From positions 225,153 through 289,152 of the forward strand of contig CANMSA010000006.1 in NCBI GenBank assembly GCA_947500385.1: a stretch of 64,000 nt of DNA, given 5' to 3'. A program made the translations under genes and the position numbers. Shown in pieces: positions 1 through 9,080 of the stretch (its first letter is position 1; each line of letters starts with the position of its first letter). The notes below the pieces were generated by a model. It was given only the letters and a program-made list of their open reading frames with translations, did no database searches and was not told the DNA's origin. This DNA comes from an uncultured Flavobacteriaceae bacterium (lineage in GTDB: Bacteria; Bacteroidota; Bacteroidia; Flavobacteriales; Flavobacteriaceae).

Positions 1-2
1 AT

Positions 3-1007
3 TTCAAGTATGTGGCAATTGAAGTAGGCATGGGCGCATTTATCCCGACCCATTCAAATGAAGTATTCAAAACAAAAGAGGGGGATTGCAAAGACTTATC
101 CAATTTCCTTTCCGAGGCACTGACACATAAGGGAATTGATAGTGATATTGCATTGGCAGCTACATATGATCATATCTCTGAATGTAATTTTCCTTCATTA
201 AGTGCTGCAAATCATGTAGTCTGTTTGGCTTATTTGAATGGGGTGCCGATAGTGCTAGATCCAACTGATCCTATCCACACAGTTAGAACGCCTGTTCAAA
301 GTATTCAAGATCGCTCCATATTAATTGTGAACGACCAAGGCGGTAAATGGCACAAAACAAGAAGTTTCACTTCGGAACAAAACTTGATTGACTACGAGAT
401 GAAGTTAGCGGTACATTCCACAGGGACTTCAATAGATGGTTCCTTCAATACTATTTATAATGGTATTTCGGGTAATTTTATAAAACGTGCATTAAGGCAT
501 AAGACCCCTCGGCAAGCAACTGCTATAGGAAAAAATCATTTTAAATCTGTTTTTAACAATCCAACAATTTTAGATTTGCACGTTCTTGACGAACCTGGGG
601 CGGTTACTGCAACCGGTACGCTATCCATTTCAGGAAAAATATTCAATGATCGCGATAGTCAAATGGTATTTTTAGACTTTTTACCAAAGCTCGTGGAGAC
701 TGTAGATAGGGACCAGCTATTGGAAGGTACCCATTTGGGCAGTAATTTCAGTAAGAAGTTGAATCTACAGATTGAAATGAACAAGCCTTTTAAAGGGTAC
801 GAAGAGGTGAAGTATGAGTTTGTAAAAGACGATGTTTCTTTGCACTTAAGTATTACCAATCCAGCAGAAAAGGTTGTAGCTATTTCGTATGAATTTATAT
901 GCAATAGCCATGCTATCGAAAAGATAAATCATGAAGCTGTCAACGACGTTTTAAAATCATTTAAAAAAGTAGTTAATGACCCCCTTATTCTTCAGCAAAA
1001 CAATTAG
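3..1007 (+). CDS. DUF3857/transglutaminase-like protein, 5' truncated
   Basis: The reading frame is already open at the first base of the window, so the true start lies upstream; the GTG at 12 is only an internal codon. The visible part starts inside a transglutaminase-like fold: a GDCKD motif (catalytic Cys, coded near 87-101), ANHVV (catalytic His, near 207-221) and DPTD (catalytic Asp, near 261-272) are in the family order, so the Cys-His-Asp triad appears intact. The C-terminal part is beta-rich, as in Bacteroidota DUF3857 proteins, which are usually exported and 600-700 residues long. Its 3' end overlaps the next gene, a paralogue, by 32 bp, so the two are probably co-expressed. The substrate is unknown; a protease-like rather than cross-linking role is possible. 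Confidence 0.8.
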   Translation, partial: FKYVAIEVGMGAFIPTHSNEVFKTKEGDCKDLSNFLSEALTHKGIDSDIALAATYDHISECNFPSLSAANHVVCLAYLNGVPIVLDPTDPIHTVRTPVQSIQDRSILIVNDQGGKWHKTRSFTSEQNLIDYEMKLAVHSTGTSIDGSFNTIYNGISGNFIKRALRHKTPRQATAIGKNHFKSVFNNPTILDLHVLDEPGAVTATGTLSISGKIFNDRDSQMVFLDFLPKLVETVDRDQLLEGTHLGSNFSKKLNLQIEMNKPFKGYEEVKYEFVKDDVSLHLSITNPAEKVVAISYEFICNSHAIEKINHEAVNDVLKSFKKVVNDPLILQQNN

Positions 1008-3006
1008 AAACACCTTGCTTTTCGGAGTGTTTCTTTTATCCGCTTTAAAGCTGGCTGCCAATGATAGTATTCCGAAGATCGAATTTCAACAATACTGCGA
1101 AAAGGCGGACGCCTATTTTTTGTACTCGTTTACTGATGTGACTTTTGCTGAATCCTATGGAAAAAGTTACCGAAGGTTTGTAACAGTAAGTAACAAGCTG
1201 GTCGTAAACAATGGAACAGGTGTGGACAAATATGCGTATTTGAATTTGCCCGAGTCTGTAAGCAACAATATCTATGAATTTGATGTAAAAACCCTAAAAT
1301 CGGATGGTGCTACGGTGGTCCTTGATTCTAGCAAGGTCTTTGAGCGTACATCGGATAACAGAAAATTAGGCGCCATAAGTTATCCCATTCCCGGTGTTGA
1401 GCCTGGTGATACCATTGAAACTTCCTACACTTATACGAAGTATGTCCGAATATCGGAGATGACAGATTTTGTAAACCTGTATGCAGGTGTGCCGAGTATG
1501 AACACAGAATATTCTATCAAATCACCGCCTAGTCTTACGTTAAGATACAAAGCATACAACAAGTTTCCGAAACCTCAAATTGTAACGAATGACTCCCTTA
1601 TTTACTGCGTTTTTAAAATGGAAAAAATTAAGGAGTTAAAAGAGAACCAAAATACCTGTTTGCCTTGTGAGTTACCTTATATATACTATGCCATGGAAAC
1701 CGTAGGGAAAGAACTTAGGAAATGGAAGGATGTATACAACCAGGAATTTAATGTAATCACACAACCCATCTCCCTAGATCGTCAGAATGCAACATACTAT
1801 AATAAATGGAAAAGAAACGTTATAGGGCAGGCAACTGACAGTAGCAAGTTTTTTAAGTTTGGGCTTTTACATTCCGATATTATGGAGAATATTCGGATGG
1901 AACCTATTAGGAAAGAGGAATTGTTAAAATCTAGCGGATTCTTCTTGAAGGAGAAACGAAGCAATCCCCATAGTATCCGCAGATTGTACCGACAAGTATT
2001 GGAAGATTTAGGAATTGAGTATTGGGCGGTGTTCGCAAGAAGTAAACAAGCAGGAAGGATAGACCCTCAGTATATTCGAAAAGGAGAGTACGATCATATT
2101 TTTTTTGCATATGAAAATGCCCAAGGCACTATAAGCCTTTTGTACCCGCATGAAGAGTATTATAAATATCAAATCAATGAAATACCCACATCACTTTACA
2201 ATACAGAGGCCATTATCGCGAAGCCCTATCTTACCAGAAAAGTCAAAAGAAAGGATAGGTTCATAAATTATGATCTCGAATTGGCCGAGGCAGATTCAGT
2301 TACCGTAAATACGGTCCAATTAGGAGGGCCGAAAGCACAACGCAATTATGTTAAACAAATTTTTTACGGCGATGTTGATTTGGAAAAAAAAGCAATTCCT
2401 TTGAAGTATAAATTTTCTGTCTCTGGCGGAATGTTTACCGATTTAAAAGGTTTTTGGGGGCTATTAGAGCAAAATGATGAAGTAGGTATTTACTATGACG
2501 CATTGGAAGAGTTTGAAGGAAAAAAGGAACTTATTCAAATAGATACCATTACCGCCACACAATTTAAATCGCAAAAACCTTTTGTTTATACAATTAATGC
2601 AAAGGGTACATTGAATGGCGCTGTGTCTATTCTAAATGATGATATAATTAGTATTTCTCTGGATAAACTGTTGCTACATAACCAAGTGGAAAGTGATGAG
2701 GACCAAACTGATTTAAATTATTATTTAGACTATAGTTACACAGATTACATGATGGCCGTATTTCGGTTTCCGCAGGAAGTAGAGGTATTGGATATGAATC
2801 GATATGGAGCTACCCTAAAAAATGAGATTGGCGAATACTTATTCGATTTGAAAGTTGTAGACGGCAATCGCGTTTCACTGCAATCAAACTATAAAATCAG
2901 CAAGGATTTAATTACCAAAGAGGCTTATGGTCAGTTAAAAGCAATAAATGATTTGGTAAACACGATTAAAAACGAACGGATTATCGTGAAGCTCAAAAAA
3001 GAATAA
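976..3006 (+). CDS. DUF3857-family exported protein with degenerate transglutaminase domain
   Basis: 676 residues with an N-terminal signal peptide (hydrophobic stretch about residues 11-27). Residues about 30-250 look like the DUF3857 domain. The central region keeps the family's spacing (LGIEYWAVFARSKQAG, then YDHIFF, then a strand ending in YPHEEY), but the catalytic Cys is missing from the helix start (FLKEKRSNPHS) and the DPTD-type Asp is also gone, so it is probably not an active transglutaminase. It overlaps the upstream intact paralogue by 32 bp, which suggests translational coupling and possibly a complex between an active and an inactive member. Family assignment is good; the function is inferred only as far as envelope location. 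Confidence 0.75.
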   Translation: MTPLFFSKTIRNTLLFGVFLLSALKLAANDSIPKIEFQQYCEKADAYFLYSFTDVTFAESYGKSYRRFVTVSNKLVVNNGTGVDKYAYLNLPESVSNNIYEFDVKTLKSDGATVVLDSSKVFERTSDNRKLGAISYPIPGVEPGDTIETSYTYTKYVRISEMTDFVNLYAGVPSMNTEYSIKSPPSLTLRYKAYNKFPKPQIVTNDSLIYCVFKMEKIKELKENQNTCLPCELPYIYYAMETVGKELRKWKDVYNQEFNVITQPISLDRQNATYYNKWKRNVIGQATDSSKFFKFGLLHSDIMENIRMEPIRKEELLKSSGFFLKEKRSNPHSIRRLYRQVLEDLGIEYWAVFARSKQAGRIDPQYIRKGEYDHIFFAYENAQGTISLLYPHEEYYKYQINEIPTSLYNTEAIIAKPYLTRKVKRKDRFINYDLELAEADSVTVNTVQLGGPKAQRNYVKQIFYGDVDLEKKAIPLKYKFSVSGGMFTDLKGFWGLLEQNDEVGIYYDALEEFEGKKELIQIDTITATQFKSQKPFVYTINAKGTLNGAVSILNDDIISISLDKLLLHNQVESDEDQTDLNYYLDYSYTDYMMAVFRFPQEVEVLDMNRYGATLKNEIGEYLFDLKVVDGNRVSLQSNYKISKDLITKEAYGQLKAINDLVNTIKNERIIVKLKKE

Positions 3007-3052
3007 CAATGCGTACGTTCATCTAAATTATAATAGGTTTCGCCTAAAATAG

Positions 3053-3700
3053 CTATGGTCTTCGAATCATGAATATCCCCATCCACAGAAACCAAACGAT
3101 CTGACTGATACCAAAAATTTCTGTAAAAACATCCAAGGGATACACAGTTGCGATTCCGGCAATGCCCACTACTATTCCAAGAAGATTAAGGGGTTTGGAA
3201 AACAAACGGTGTTTGAGGGCAAGCATACTCAAAAACAAGACCCAAAGGCCCCCAACAAGCTCGTTTCCTCCTCCTAGGCCTTCTGAAACGACACTTACAC
3301 TGGTCCAGGTTTGCATGGCCTTTTCCGGGGCCGTTGCGCCAAGTTCGACAACCGCATTCAGGCCAATGTTGGTGATCATGCCGCTTGCGATGACCAACCC
3401 GGCCCAGAGGATACCAAATACGAACGTCAGTTGGGAAAGAACCGGTGCGACCATTTTTTGCCGCTGATGAACGGCCAAGACCAACACCGCCAGTAAAATA
3501 CCGAACAACACATAGGCAACCAGATTCAGCACCGATAACAATACGTAGTTATCCGATAGAAAACTCCATTGGGCAATAATACTGGCATCTTTATCGGGAT
3601 ACACCAAAACACCACCATATACGATAAAAGCCGAAATGTAAATAAGGGCTTCCCCTATAGCACAAACTCCGCCAAGCTTTTGAAGTTTTTTTAATTCCAT
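3053..3700 (-). CDS. DUF4386 family integral membrane protein
   Basis: 215 residues with about six hydrophobic segments (about residues 10-30, 50-75, 88-108, 145-160, 170-190, 195-212). The N-terminal LQKLGGVCAIGEALIYI and the central loop before the fourth helix resemble DUF4386 proteins, small membrane proteins of unknown function common in Bacteroidota and Actinobacteria. It converges on the DUF3857 gene with only 46 bp between the stop codons. A signalling or stress role is sometimes assumed for the family, but nothing in this sequence supports it. Confidence 0.7.
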   Translation of the reverse strand: MELKKLQKLGGVCAIGEALIYISAFIVYGGVLVYPDKDASIIAQWSFLSDNYVLLSVLNLVAYVLFGILLAVLVLAVHQRQKMVAPVLSQLTFVFGILWAGLVIASGMITNIGLNAVVELGATAPEKAMQTWTSVSVVSEGLGGGNELVGGLWVLFLSMLALKHRLFSKPLNLLGIVVGIAGIATVYPLDVFTEIFGISQIVWFLWMGIFMIRRP

Positions 3701-4334
3701 GTCCTAAAGTTGTTTTTGAAAGGAAGACGAGATAGGCACGTTCTTGTTACAGTTAGTCGAATACGCATTGTTTTTCTTTGTACCCATCCGATCTTATGGG
3801 CGTTTTTTTATCCCTAAATGGGTAAAGAACCCATAAATCATACCTCGTATCCAAATATAAGGTGGATACTATAACAGACCATCAGATCAGCATACGATTG
3901 CGAAAGGAAGTTTTGAGCCATTTTTAGCCTAGGTATGGTTTAAATATACCGCTGCCCGCATTGGCAGATAAAACGCTCATCTTTTCTCTTCAGTAGTTGG
4001 TGTTGTTCGACCCGCTGCCGTATCTCCAGTTTCTATATTTTTTAAGGAAACCTTCAGAATGTTACCGGTGGCTTGATACCTATTAAAAAAGTTCGGATCA
4101 TCGAAACTCCAAAAGCCATTTTTGTGTGTCAATAAAAGTATAACTAAATTTTTATCAATACTTTATAGTATACTGCTTGAACAAAAACTCCAATAGTATA
4201 CAAAAACAAATGTAAATGCATTGGCTTTACCTTGTGCTCGTTTGTTGCTCAATTTAAACGGAAAAAGTGGATAAAATTAAATGTTTATGTCGTGAACAAT
4301 GCACAATTGCGGTTAGATGACCTGCAATGGCATT
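3701..4334. other. 634-bp intergenic region with a possible gene relic
   Basis: The gap lies between the DUF4386 gene and the LytTR regulator gene, whose 3' end is at 4335. No intact gene is seen. A 62-codon open segment on the minus strand (3977-4162) reads like the C-terminal end of a real protein and is listed separately. The rest shows no repeat or RNA gene I can recognise. Confidence 0.5.
3977..4162 (-). pseudogene. Possible 3' relic of a lost gene
   Basis: An open frame of 61 codons plus TGA, preceded by an in-frame TAA, encodes a plausible C-terminus containing NGFWSFDDPNFF and ATGNILKVSLKNIETG. Residue choice (W/F/Y-rich, then a K/E/T-rich tail) looks like protein rather than random sequence. 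There is no ATG; a TTG codon lies inside. It could be a fragment of a deleted gene or a small unannotated ORF. I do not recognise the family. Confidence 0.3.
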
Positions 4335-5033
4335 TCAATACCATTTTGCCTTTATGTCTTTGTATTTTGTGCGTCCAATAGGGATACGTTCCCCATTTTT
4401 TAGCTCCGCAAAATACTTACTGCCCGATTGTACTACAATTTCCTTTACCTCCGACATTTTAACCAAGTACGATTTATGGATTCGTTCAAAAGTTTGCGAC
4501 AAAAGCTGCTCTAGCTTTTCGAGCGATTTATCATGCAGTTCTTTTTTTCCATTGGTTAAAATGAGTTCGGCGTAGGCACCGGCTCCTTTTATGTAGAGTA
4601 CTTCTTCGACGGATATTAACTGTATCCTATGTCTTTTTTTTACTGCCAATAGTTTAACTACATTCGTGGCGATTTTCTCTTTTGCAACGGCCCTGTTGAA
4701 GGCTTGCTCCAAGCGATCTCTGCTAAAAGGTTTAGGAACAAAATCTAAAACCCCGTATTCAAAAGCCGAAATCGCTTGGTCTTTGTAGGCAGAAACGACG
4801 ATCGTGTGAAACGATTTGGAAACCGCTGTGGTAAGCAGGTCAAAACCACTGTCCCCATTAAGGTTCAAATCCAAAAGAACAAGATCCAGCGTGTGATTTT
4901 CAATAAACAACAAGGCCTCTTGAAGGTTGTTGATATGGGTCAGCGAATGTAACCTATGGCCAAAAATAGCTTGGGTCATTCGCTCGATCCGCTTGGCGAT
5001 TCTTGATTCATCTTCAACGATTAAGATGTTCAT
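4335..5033 (-). CDS. LytTR-family response regulator (pair 1)
   Basis: 232 residues. The N-terminal receiver domain (about 1-115) has the acidic pocket VEDE at 6-9, phospho-acceptor Asp55 (LVLLDLNL) and the conserved Lys in VPKPFS. The C-terminal LytTR DNA-binding domain (about 135-230) ends in the usual IPIGRTKYKDIK. It starts 4 bp after the stop of the histidine kinase gene on the same strand, a clear two-gene operon. LytTR regulators bind direct repeats upstream of target genes; the divergent hydrolase operon starting at 6924 is the most obvious candidate target (inferred from position). Confidence 0.92.
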   Translation of the reverse strand: MNILIVEDESRIAKRIERMTQAIFGHRLHSLTHINNLQEALLFIENHTLDLVLLDLNLNGDSGFDLLTTAVSKSFHTIVVSAYKDQAISAFEYGVLDFVPKPFSRDRLEQAFNRAVAKEKIATNVVKLLAVKKRHRIQLISVEEVLYIKGAGAYAELILTNGKKELHDKSLEKLEQLLSQTFERIHKSYLVKMSEVKEIVVQSGSKYFAELKNGERIPIGRTKYKDIKAKWY

Positions 5034-5037
5034 CTGT

Positions 5038-6726
5038 TCAGGAGTATATTTTTATGATGTTTTTCCAGCCGTGGTCGGCAGGTTCCGAAACAAAATCCCA
5101 TTTGGTCTGATAGCTCTCCGTTAGTCGAGCTTTTATGTATTTCAGTCCGGTACCTTCTTCTCTATCATTTGCTGCCGGCCGTACACCCGCGGCAAAAGTT
5201 AAAAATGCATACGACTTATACGTGCTATTCGATTCAAACACCAGCTTAAATTTAATGCTATTATCCGCTAAGGGCAAGCTGTGGGTAATTCCGTTTTCCA
5301 ATAGGGTGTGAAGAATTGCAGGCGGTATTTTTTCGCTAAGGTCAATACCTTCTTCTTCCCACGAATAATTAATTTCTTTCCGGTACTCCATAATCTCGAG
5401 ATGGGTACGGCAAAGGGCTATTTCTTGGGTAATGGGTATCAATGTTTGCTCCTCTATTTGGTTGAAAAGATCAAATTCCTTGGCCAAGGCTTCTATAAAT
5501 AAAACTCCTTTTCTAGGCGTTTCCTCTACCCAATCTATTAATGAGGTTAGGGTGTTCAAAAGAAAATGGGGTTGAATATTCTTTTTTAGTAATTGCAGCC
5601 GCAGCCGTGTCGATTGCACCAACGAATTTTCATAGGCCAACCGTTGTTCCTTGATTCTGAGCGAAAGTAAATAGAGCATGCTGAGTAGAATCAGTATAAA
5701 CCCCACGAACAGACTGATGTTAAACGAAACCGTATGACGGATAACTACGCAAAGGAGAAGGGTAAGCAGTACCAGGAGCGCACCTTTTACCTTCTTATAC
5801 ACCCCATAAATGGATATCCCTAGTGAATATACCAATAGGCTAAAGGCCATATTTAAGATCGTATAACTATTTAGGTGTAGTTCAAAAGAGAATAGATATA
5901 ATAAAATAGCGGTGTAAACAGCTAAAAATAGTTTCCATTTGGGGTAGGGAAACTGCATTGAAAAATAGAGTGGAATCAAAAAGGAAATCCCAAGCATGAG
6001 GCTCGAAATAAATTCTAAGCGTATCACATGTAGACTGTAATGGATAGGAACGGTTGTTCTAAAAAGATGGGTCATGGTCAAACTGAAAAAAAGAAAGCAG
6101 CTGACGCTGAAAATAAGCGTAGCGTACTCTTTTTTATTGCTTAGGAATAGAAAAAGAAAATAGATGGCCGCAATTAGAAAGGCGCCCGCAAAAACATTCA
6201 TCCAGGAGTTTTGAATGAGTTGGTCGGTCAATAACGCATCGTAGTTCGCTATCTTCAAATCATAATTCCCTACGTGATCGGGAAAATAATAGTTGCTCAA
6301 CCGTATCGCCATTACATGTTCTCCTTCATTGGTCAACTCAATGGGAATATTAAAGGTTATCCATAGTTCTCCTTCCGGGGGTAACTCCGCTTCCCTTCCT
6401 GGGTTTCCATTCTTACCGATCAAGACCCCATCCCAAAATACCTCATACTCTCCGTAGACTTCTAAGCGTAGACCGTAAGACTTTAAGGATTCCGGGGCTT
6501 CTAGAATATGGATCCTGGTTCTAGACCAGAAAAGCTGTCCGTCCGGGGCTAGTTCCATTCTTTTTTCCCAGTGCCGATCATCCCATTCTTTTGAGGCCCA
6601 TTCCTGTTGGTCACCTATTTTGTATACGGTCTGGTATTCCTTGAAAATGGTAGCTTCTTGAGACCATGCGGTGACAAGCGGCATCACTACTACCAAAAGA
6701 AAACAAGCAAATGATTTCAAGGTCAT
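5038..6726 (-). CDS. LytS-type sensor histidine kinase with extracellular jelly-roll and 7TM module (pair 1)
   Basis: 562 residues. A signal peptide (about 1-22) is followed by a beta-rich extracellular domain (about 40-170, with WSRTRIHI and ITFNIPIEL) of the jelly-roll type often fused to 7TM-DISM receptors, then about seven hydrophobic helices (180-365). The His_kinase domain (PF06580 type) follows, with KKNIQPHFLLNTL and phospho-acceptor His387, and a C-terminal HATPase region containing LLENGITHSL (N-box). The domain order suggests it senses a carbohydrate or other small ligand in the periplasm and phosphorylates the adjacent LytTR regulator. Ligand unknown. Confidence 0.88.
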   Translation of the reverse strand: MTLKSFACFLLVVVMPLVTAWSQEATIFKEYQTVYKIGDQQEWASKEWDDRHWEKRMELAPDGQLFWSRTRIHILEAPESLKSYGLRLEVYGEYEVFWDGVLIGKNGNPGREAELPPEGELWITFNIPIELTNEGEHVMAIRLSNYYFPDHVGNYDLKIANYDALLTDQLIQNSWMNVFAGAFLIAAIYFLFLFLSNKKEYATLIFSVSCFLFFSLTMTHLFRTTVPIHYSLHVIRLEFISSLMLGISFLIPLYFSMQFPYPKWKLFLAVYTAILLYLFSFELHLNSYTILNMAFSLLVYSLGISIYGVYKKVKGALLVLLTLLLCVVIRHTVSFNISLFVGFILILLSMLYLLSLRIKEQRLAYENSLVQSTRLRLQLLKKNIQPHFLLNTLTSLIDWVEETPRKGVLFIEALAKEFDLFNQIEEQTLIPITQEIALCRTHLEIMEYRKEINYSWEEEGIDLSEKIPPAILHTLLENGITHSLPLADNSIKFKLVFESNSTYKSYAFLTFAAGVRPAANDREEGTGLKYIKARLTESYQTKWDFVSEPADHGWKNIIKIYS

Positions 6727-6923
6727 TTTTAACAGGGTATTTCAGAGGTAAGATAATCATTATCAAATCATCTGTGAGAGCAGTTCGTGAAAACAGAGAG
6801 CAGTTCGCATGATTTAGATTGGATAGGTGAGTACCCAAAACTATCTTTTGATCCGTAAAACGCGAGAAGAGCTCTTGGAATACCTATAAAATAAAACGCT
6901 TCAAATCACTTGGCATACTAACA

Positions 6924-7802
6924 ATGATACGCATTATGAAAAACAAAATAGGGCTATTGTTCATACTCCCTTTCCTTATGGTAATACAGCGCAACGATGC
7001 TCAAAAAAAAGACGATGTGCATACGGTGGAACCGTCTTATTTGCAATTGCCCCGGATACAAGTAATCCCCATCCAGGATACAAAGGCCAACAGGCAGTAC
7101 GAACTTTACGTTAAGTTGCCAGAAGAATATTCAGAAAACAACGACATCAAATATCCGGTGATTTACTATACGGATGCGATGTGGCATATTGAACTGTTAT
7201 CCGCTGCGACCGAATATATTATGGGAGATGTTATTTTGGTAGGAATTTCTTGGCAGAAAGACATAAATGAAGATGTAAAGCAAGAATATGGAGCGCATGC
7301 CAGTCGGTTTAGAGATTACTCATTTTGGAAAAAGACCAACCCCAAACACCCGAAGATAAAATTTGGCCAAGCTGACCATCACCTAACCTTTATGCGCGAC
7401 GAGGTGTTTGAATTCATAGAAAACACGTATCGAACCGACCCTACGAATCGCTCCTATTTTGGATATTCGTTGGGCGGCCTATTTGGAGCGTATACATTAC
7501 TGACCGCTCCCGACACTTTTAAAAACTATATTCTAGGAAGTCCGTCTGTTCAATTGCTTGCGGACGACGGGACAAAAATCGAGTTCAAAAACAAAAAAAT
7601 CAATGCCAACGTTTTTATTACCTCCGGCAATTTGGAAAAAGGACTCGACGAACAGATTAAGGCCTTCATACAATTTTTGGAAAAAAGAGGCAATGAAGAC
7701 TTACTGATAAAGCACGCGTTGATTCTGGGGGATCATCAAACGGCATTTCCTATGATGGGGGTGCGCAGTGTGAATTGGTTGTCTGATCTACTAAAAAAAT
7801 AA
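6924..7802 (+). CDS. Exported alpha/beta-hydrolase of the esterase D/Fes type
   Basis: 292 residues with a signal peptide (about 5-26). The PF00756-like fold shows YPVIYYTD, the long insertion ahead of the nucleophile elbow, GYSLGG with Ser182, and a C-terminal GDHQTAF with the likely catalytic His. Relatives include enterochelin and feruloyl esterases and uncharacterised Bacteroidota lipases. A second in-frame ATG at 6936 is an equally good start. It is divergent from the LytS/LytR pair 1 and lies 6 bp upstream of a beta-lactamase-like gene, so it heads an operon of exported hydrolases. Substrate not deducible. Confidence 0.85.
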   Translation: MIRIMKNKIGLLFILPFLMVIQRNDAQKKDDVHTVEPSYLQLPRIQVIPIQDTKANRQYELYVKLPEEYSENNDIKYPVIYYTDAMWHIELLSAATEYIMGDVILVGISWQKDINEDVKQEYGAHASRFRDYSFWKKTNPKHPKIKFGQADHHLTFMRDEVFEFIENTYRTDPTNRSYFGYSLGGLFGAYTLLTAPDTFKNYILGSPSVQLLADDGTKIEFKNKKINANVFITSGNLEKGLDEQIKAFIQFLEKRGNEDLLIKHALILGDHQTAFPMMGVRSVNWLSDLLKK

Positions 7803-7850
7803 GGGATCATGCCCCGCTACGATTTCACAACGCCTATAAACAATAAAACA

Positions 7851-9044
7851 ATGAAAAGTAAAACAGTTCCGTTACCTCTCATACTGCTTGTTTTTATAAA
7901 CAGTTGCTTTGCACAATCAAAAGATCGTCTGGCGCCGGAGGCAACAGCCGCTGAAACGGCGGCGTCTTTCCGGGATGTTCCCATTCTTGAAGATGTCTTT
8001 ATCGATGCTGCCCCAATGGATAGAAAAGACGGAATTGCCGTGGGCAAATTGGGCGTCGATGGCGGCAAAAAAACACTGATCCTGGACCTCGCACGTGATA
8101 TTGCCGATAACGGGCATGACAACTTTGACAGCTTTCTTGTAGTACATGGGGGCAAGCTGCTTTTTGAATCTTACTATTTGCGTGGCCGTATCAACCTGCC
8201 GCATCCACAGGCGTCGGCTACCAAAGCCTATACGGGTTTGGCCCTTGGCCGGGCCATTCAGTTGGGATATTTGACTATGGCAGATTTAGACAGGCCGTTG
8301 GTTCATTTTCTAAAAGATCTGAACGCTACAAAATTTGTAGAGGGGGTAGAAAAGATTACCCTTCATAAAGCCCTGACCATGACTTCGGGAATTCGAATCA
8401 CCGAAGAACAGCAAGCGGTATTCGAGAAAACCCCCACTGCACTAAAGGGTCAGGGACAAGTTCAAATGTTACTTGAGCATACGACTCCTATTACCCAGGT
8501 GTCTCAACAATTTAAATATGGTGGAGACCCAACCTTGGTGATGCAGGTCCTTGAGGCCATTGTACCGGGCACGGCCCAAGATTTTATCAAAAAAGAGCTT
8601 CTTGATAAAATGGATATCACGGACTATTCCTGGCGGACTTCGGTGAGTGGGCTGCCAGAAGCCGGTTGGGGCTCTCGTATGAAATCGCGCGATATGGTCA
8701 AGTGGGGAATGCTGGCCATGAACAAAGGGAAATGGAAAGGCGAACAGCTGGTTCCAGAAGCGTTTGTTACCAAAGCCACCAGCAGAATCGTATTTCCCGG
8801 GGATGACGATATTTACGGCGGTGGCCCGGCCGTTTCCAATCAGGGCTATGGATACTACTGGTGGAGTGCCGATTTAAAACAAGGGGATAGAAGTTATTTC
8901 TGCGCTTCCGCCCAAGGTGGCGGGGGGCAGTATATCATACTGGTCGAGGAGCTGGATCTGATGGTGGTGGTTACTGCGCATGATAACGACAACACCACGT
9001 TGCAACTGATGGCGGAGCGCATCTTGCCGGCTTTTATTAAATAA
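7851..9044 (+). CDS. Exported beta-lactamase-family serine hydrolase
   Basis: The frame opens at 7809, only 6 bp after the esterase stop, but the ATG at 7851 is preferred because it places a standard signal peptide at the N-terminus (MKSKTVPLPL, cleavage after SCFAQ). The class C beta-lactamase/esterase EstB-like fold is shown by SATK (Ser122-Lys125) in the context HPQASATKAYTGLALG, by a YGG motif replacing YxN, and by GYYWW and GGGGQYI near the C-terminus. Such proteins are usually peptidases or esterases rather than drug-resistance enzymes. It is the second gene of a hydrolase operon with the esterase upstream and a PD40 lipoprotein downstream. Confidence 0.85.
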   Translation: MKSKTVPLPLILLVFINSCFAQSKDRLAPEATAAETAASFRDVPILEDVFIDAAPMDRKDGIAVGKLGVDGGKKTLILDLARDIADNGHDNFDSFLVVHGGKLLFESYYLRGRINLPHPQASATKAYTGLALGRAIQLGYLTMADLDRPLVHFLKDLNATKFVEGVEKITLHKALTMTSGIRITEEQQAVFEKTPTALKGQGQVQMLLEHTTPITQVSQQFKYGGDPTLVMQVLEAIVPGTAQDFIKKELLDKMDITDYSWRTSVSGLPEAGWGSRMKSRDMVKWGMLAMNKGKWKGEQLVPEAFVTKATSRIVFPGDDDIYGGGPAVSNQGYGYYWWSADLKQGDRSYFCASAQGGGGQYIILVEELDLMVVVTAHDNDNTTLQLMAERILPAFIK

Positions 9045-9080
9045 TAGGTAATACGCTCATGAAACAATAAAACCGGAAAA

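Noticed and set aside
7851..9044. Antibiotic-resistance beta-lactamase
   Set aside because: The SATK motif and length fit the wide serine beta-lactamase-like family, but the YxN and KTG boxes are altered and the neighbours are other exported hydrolases.
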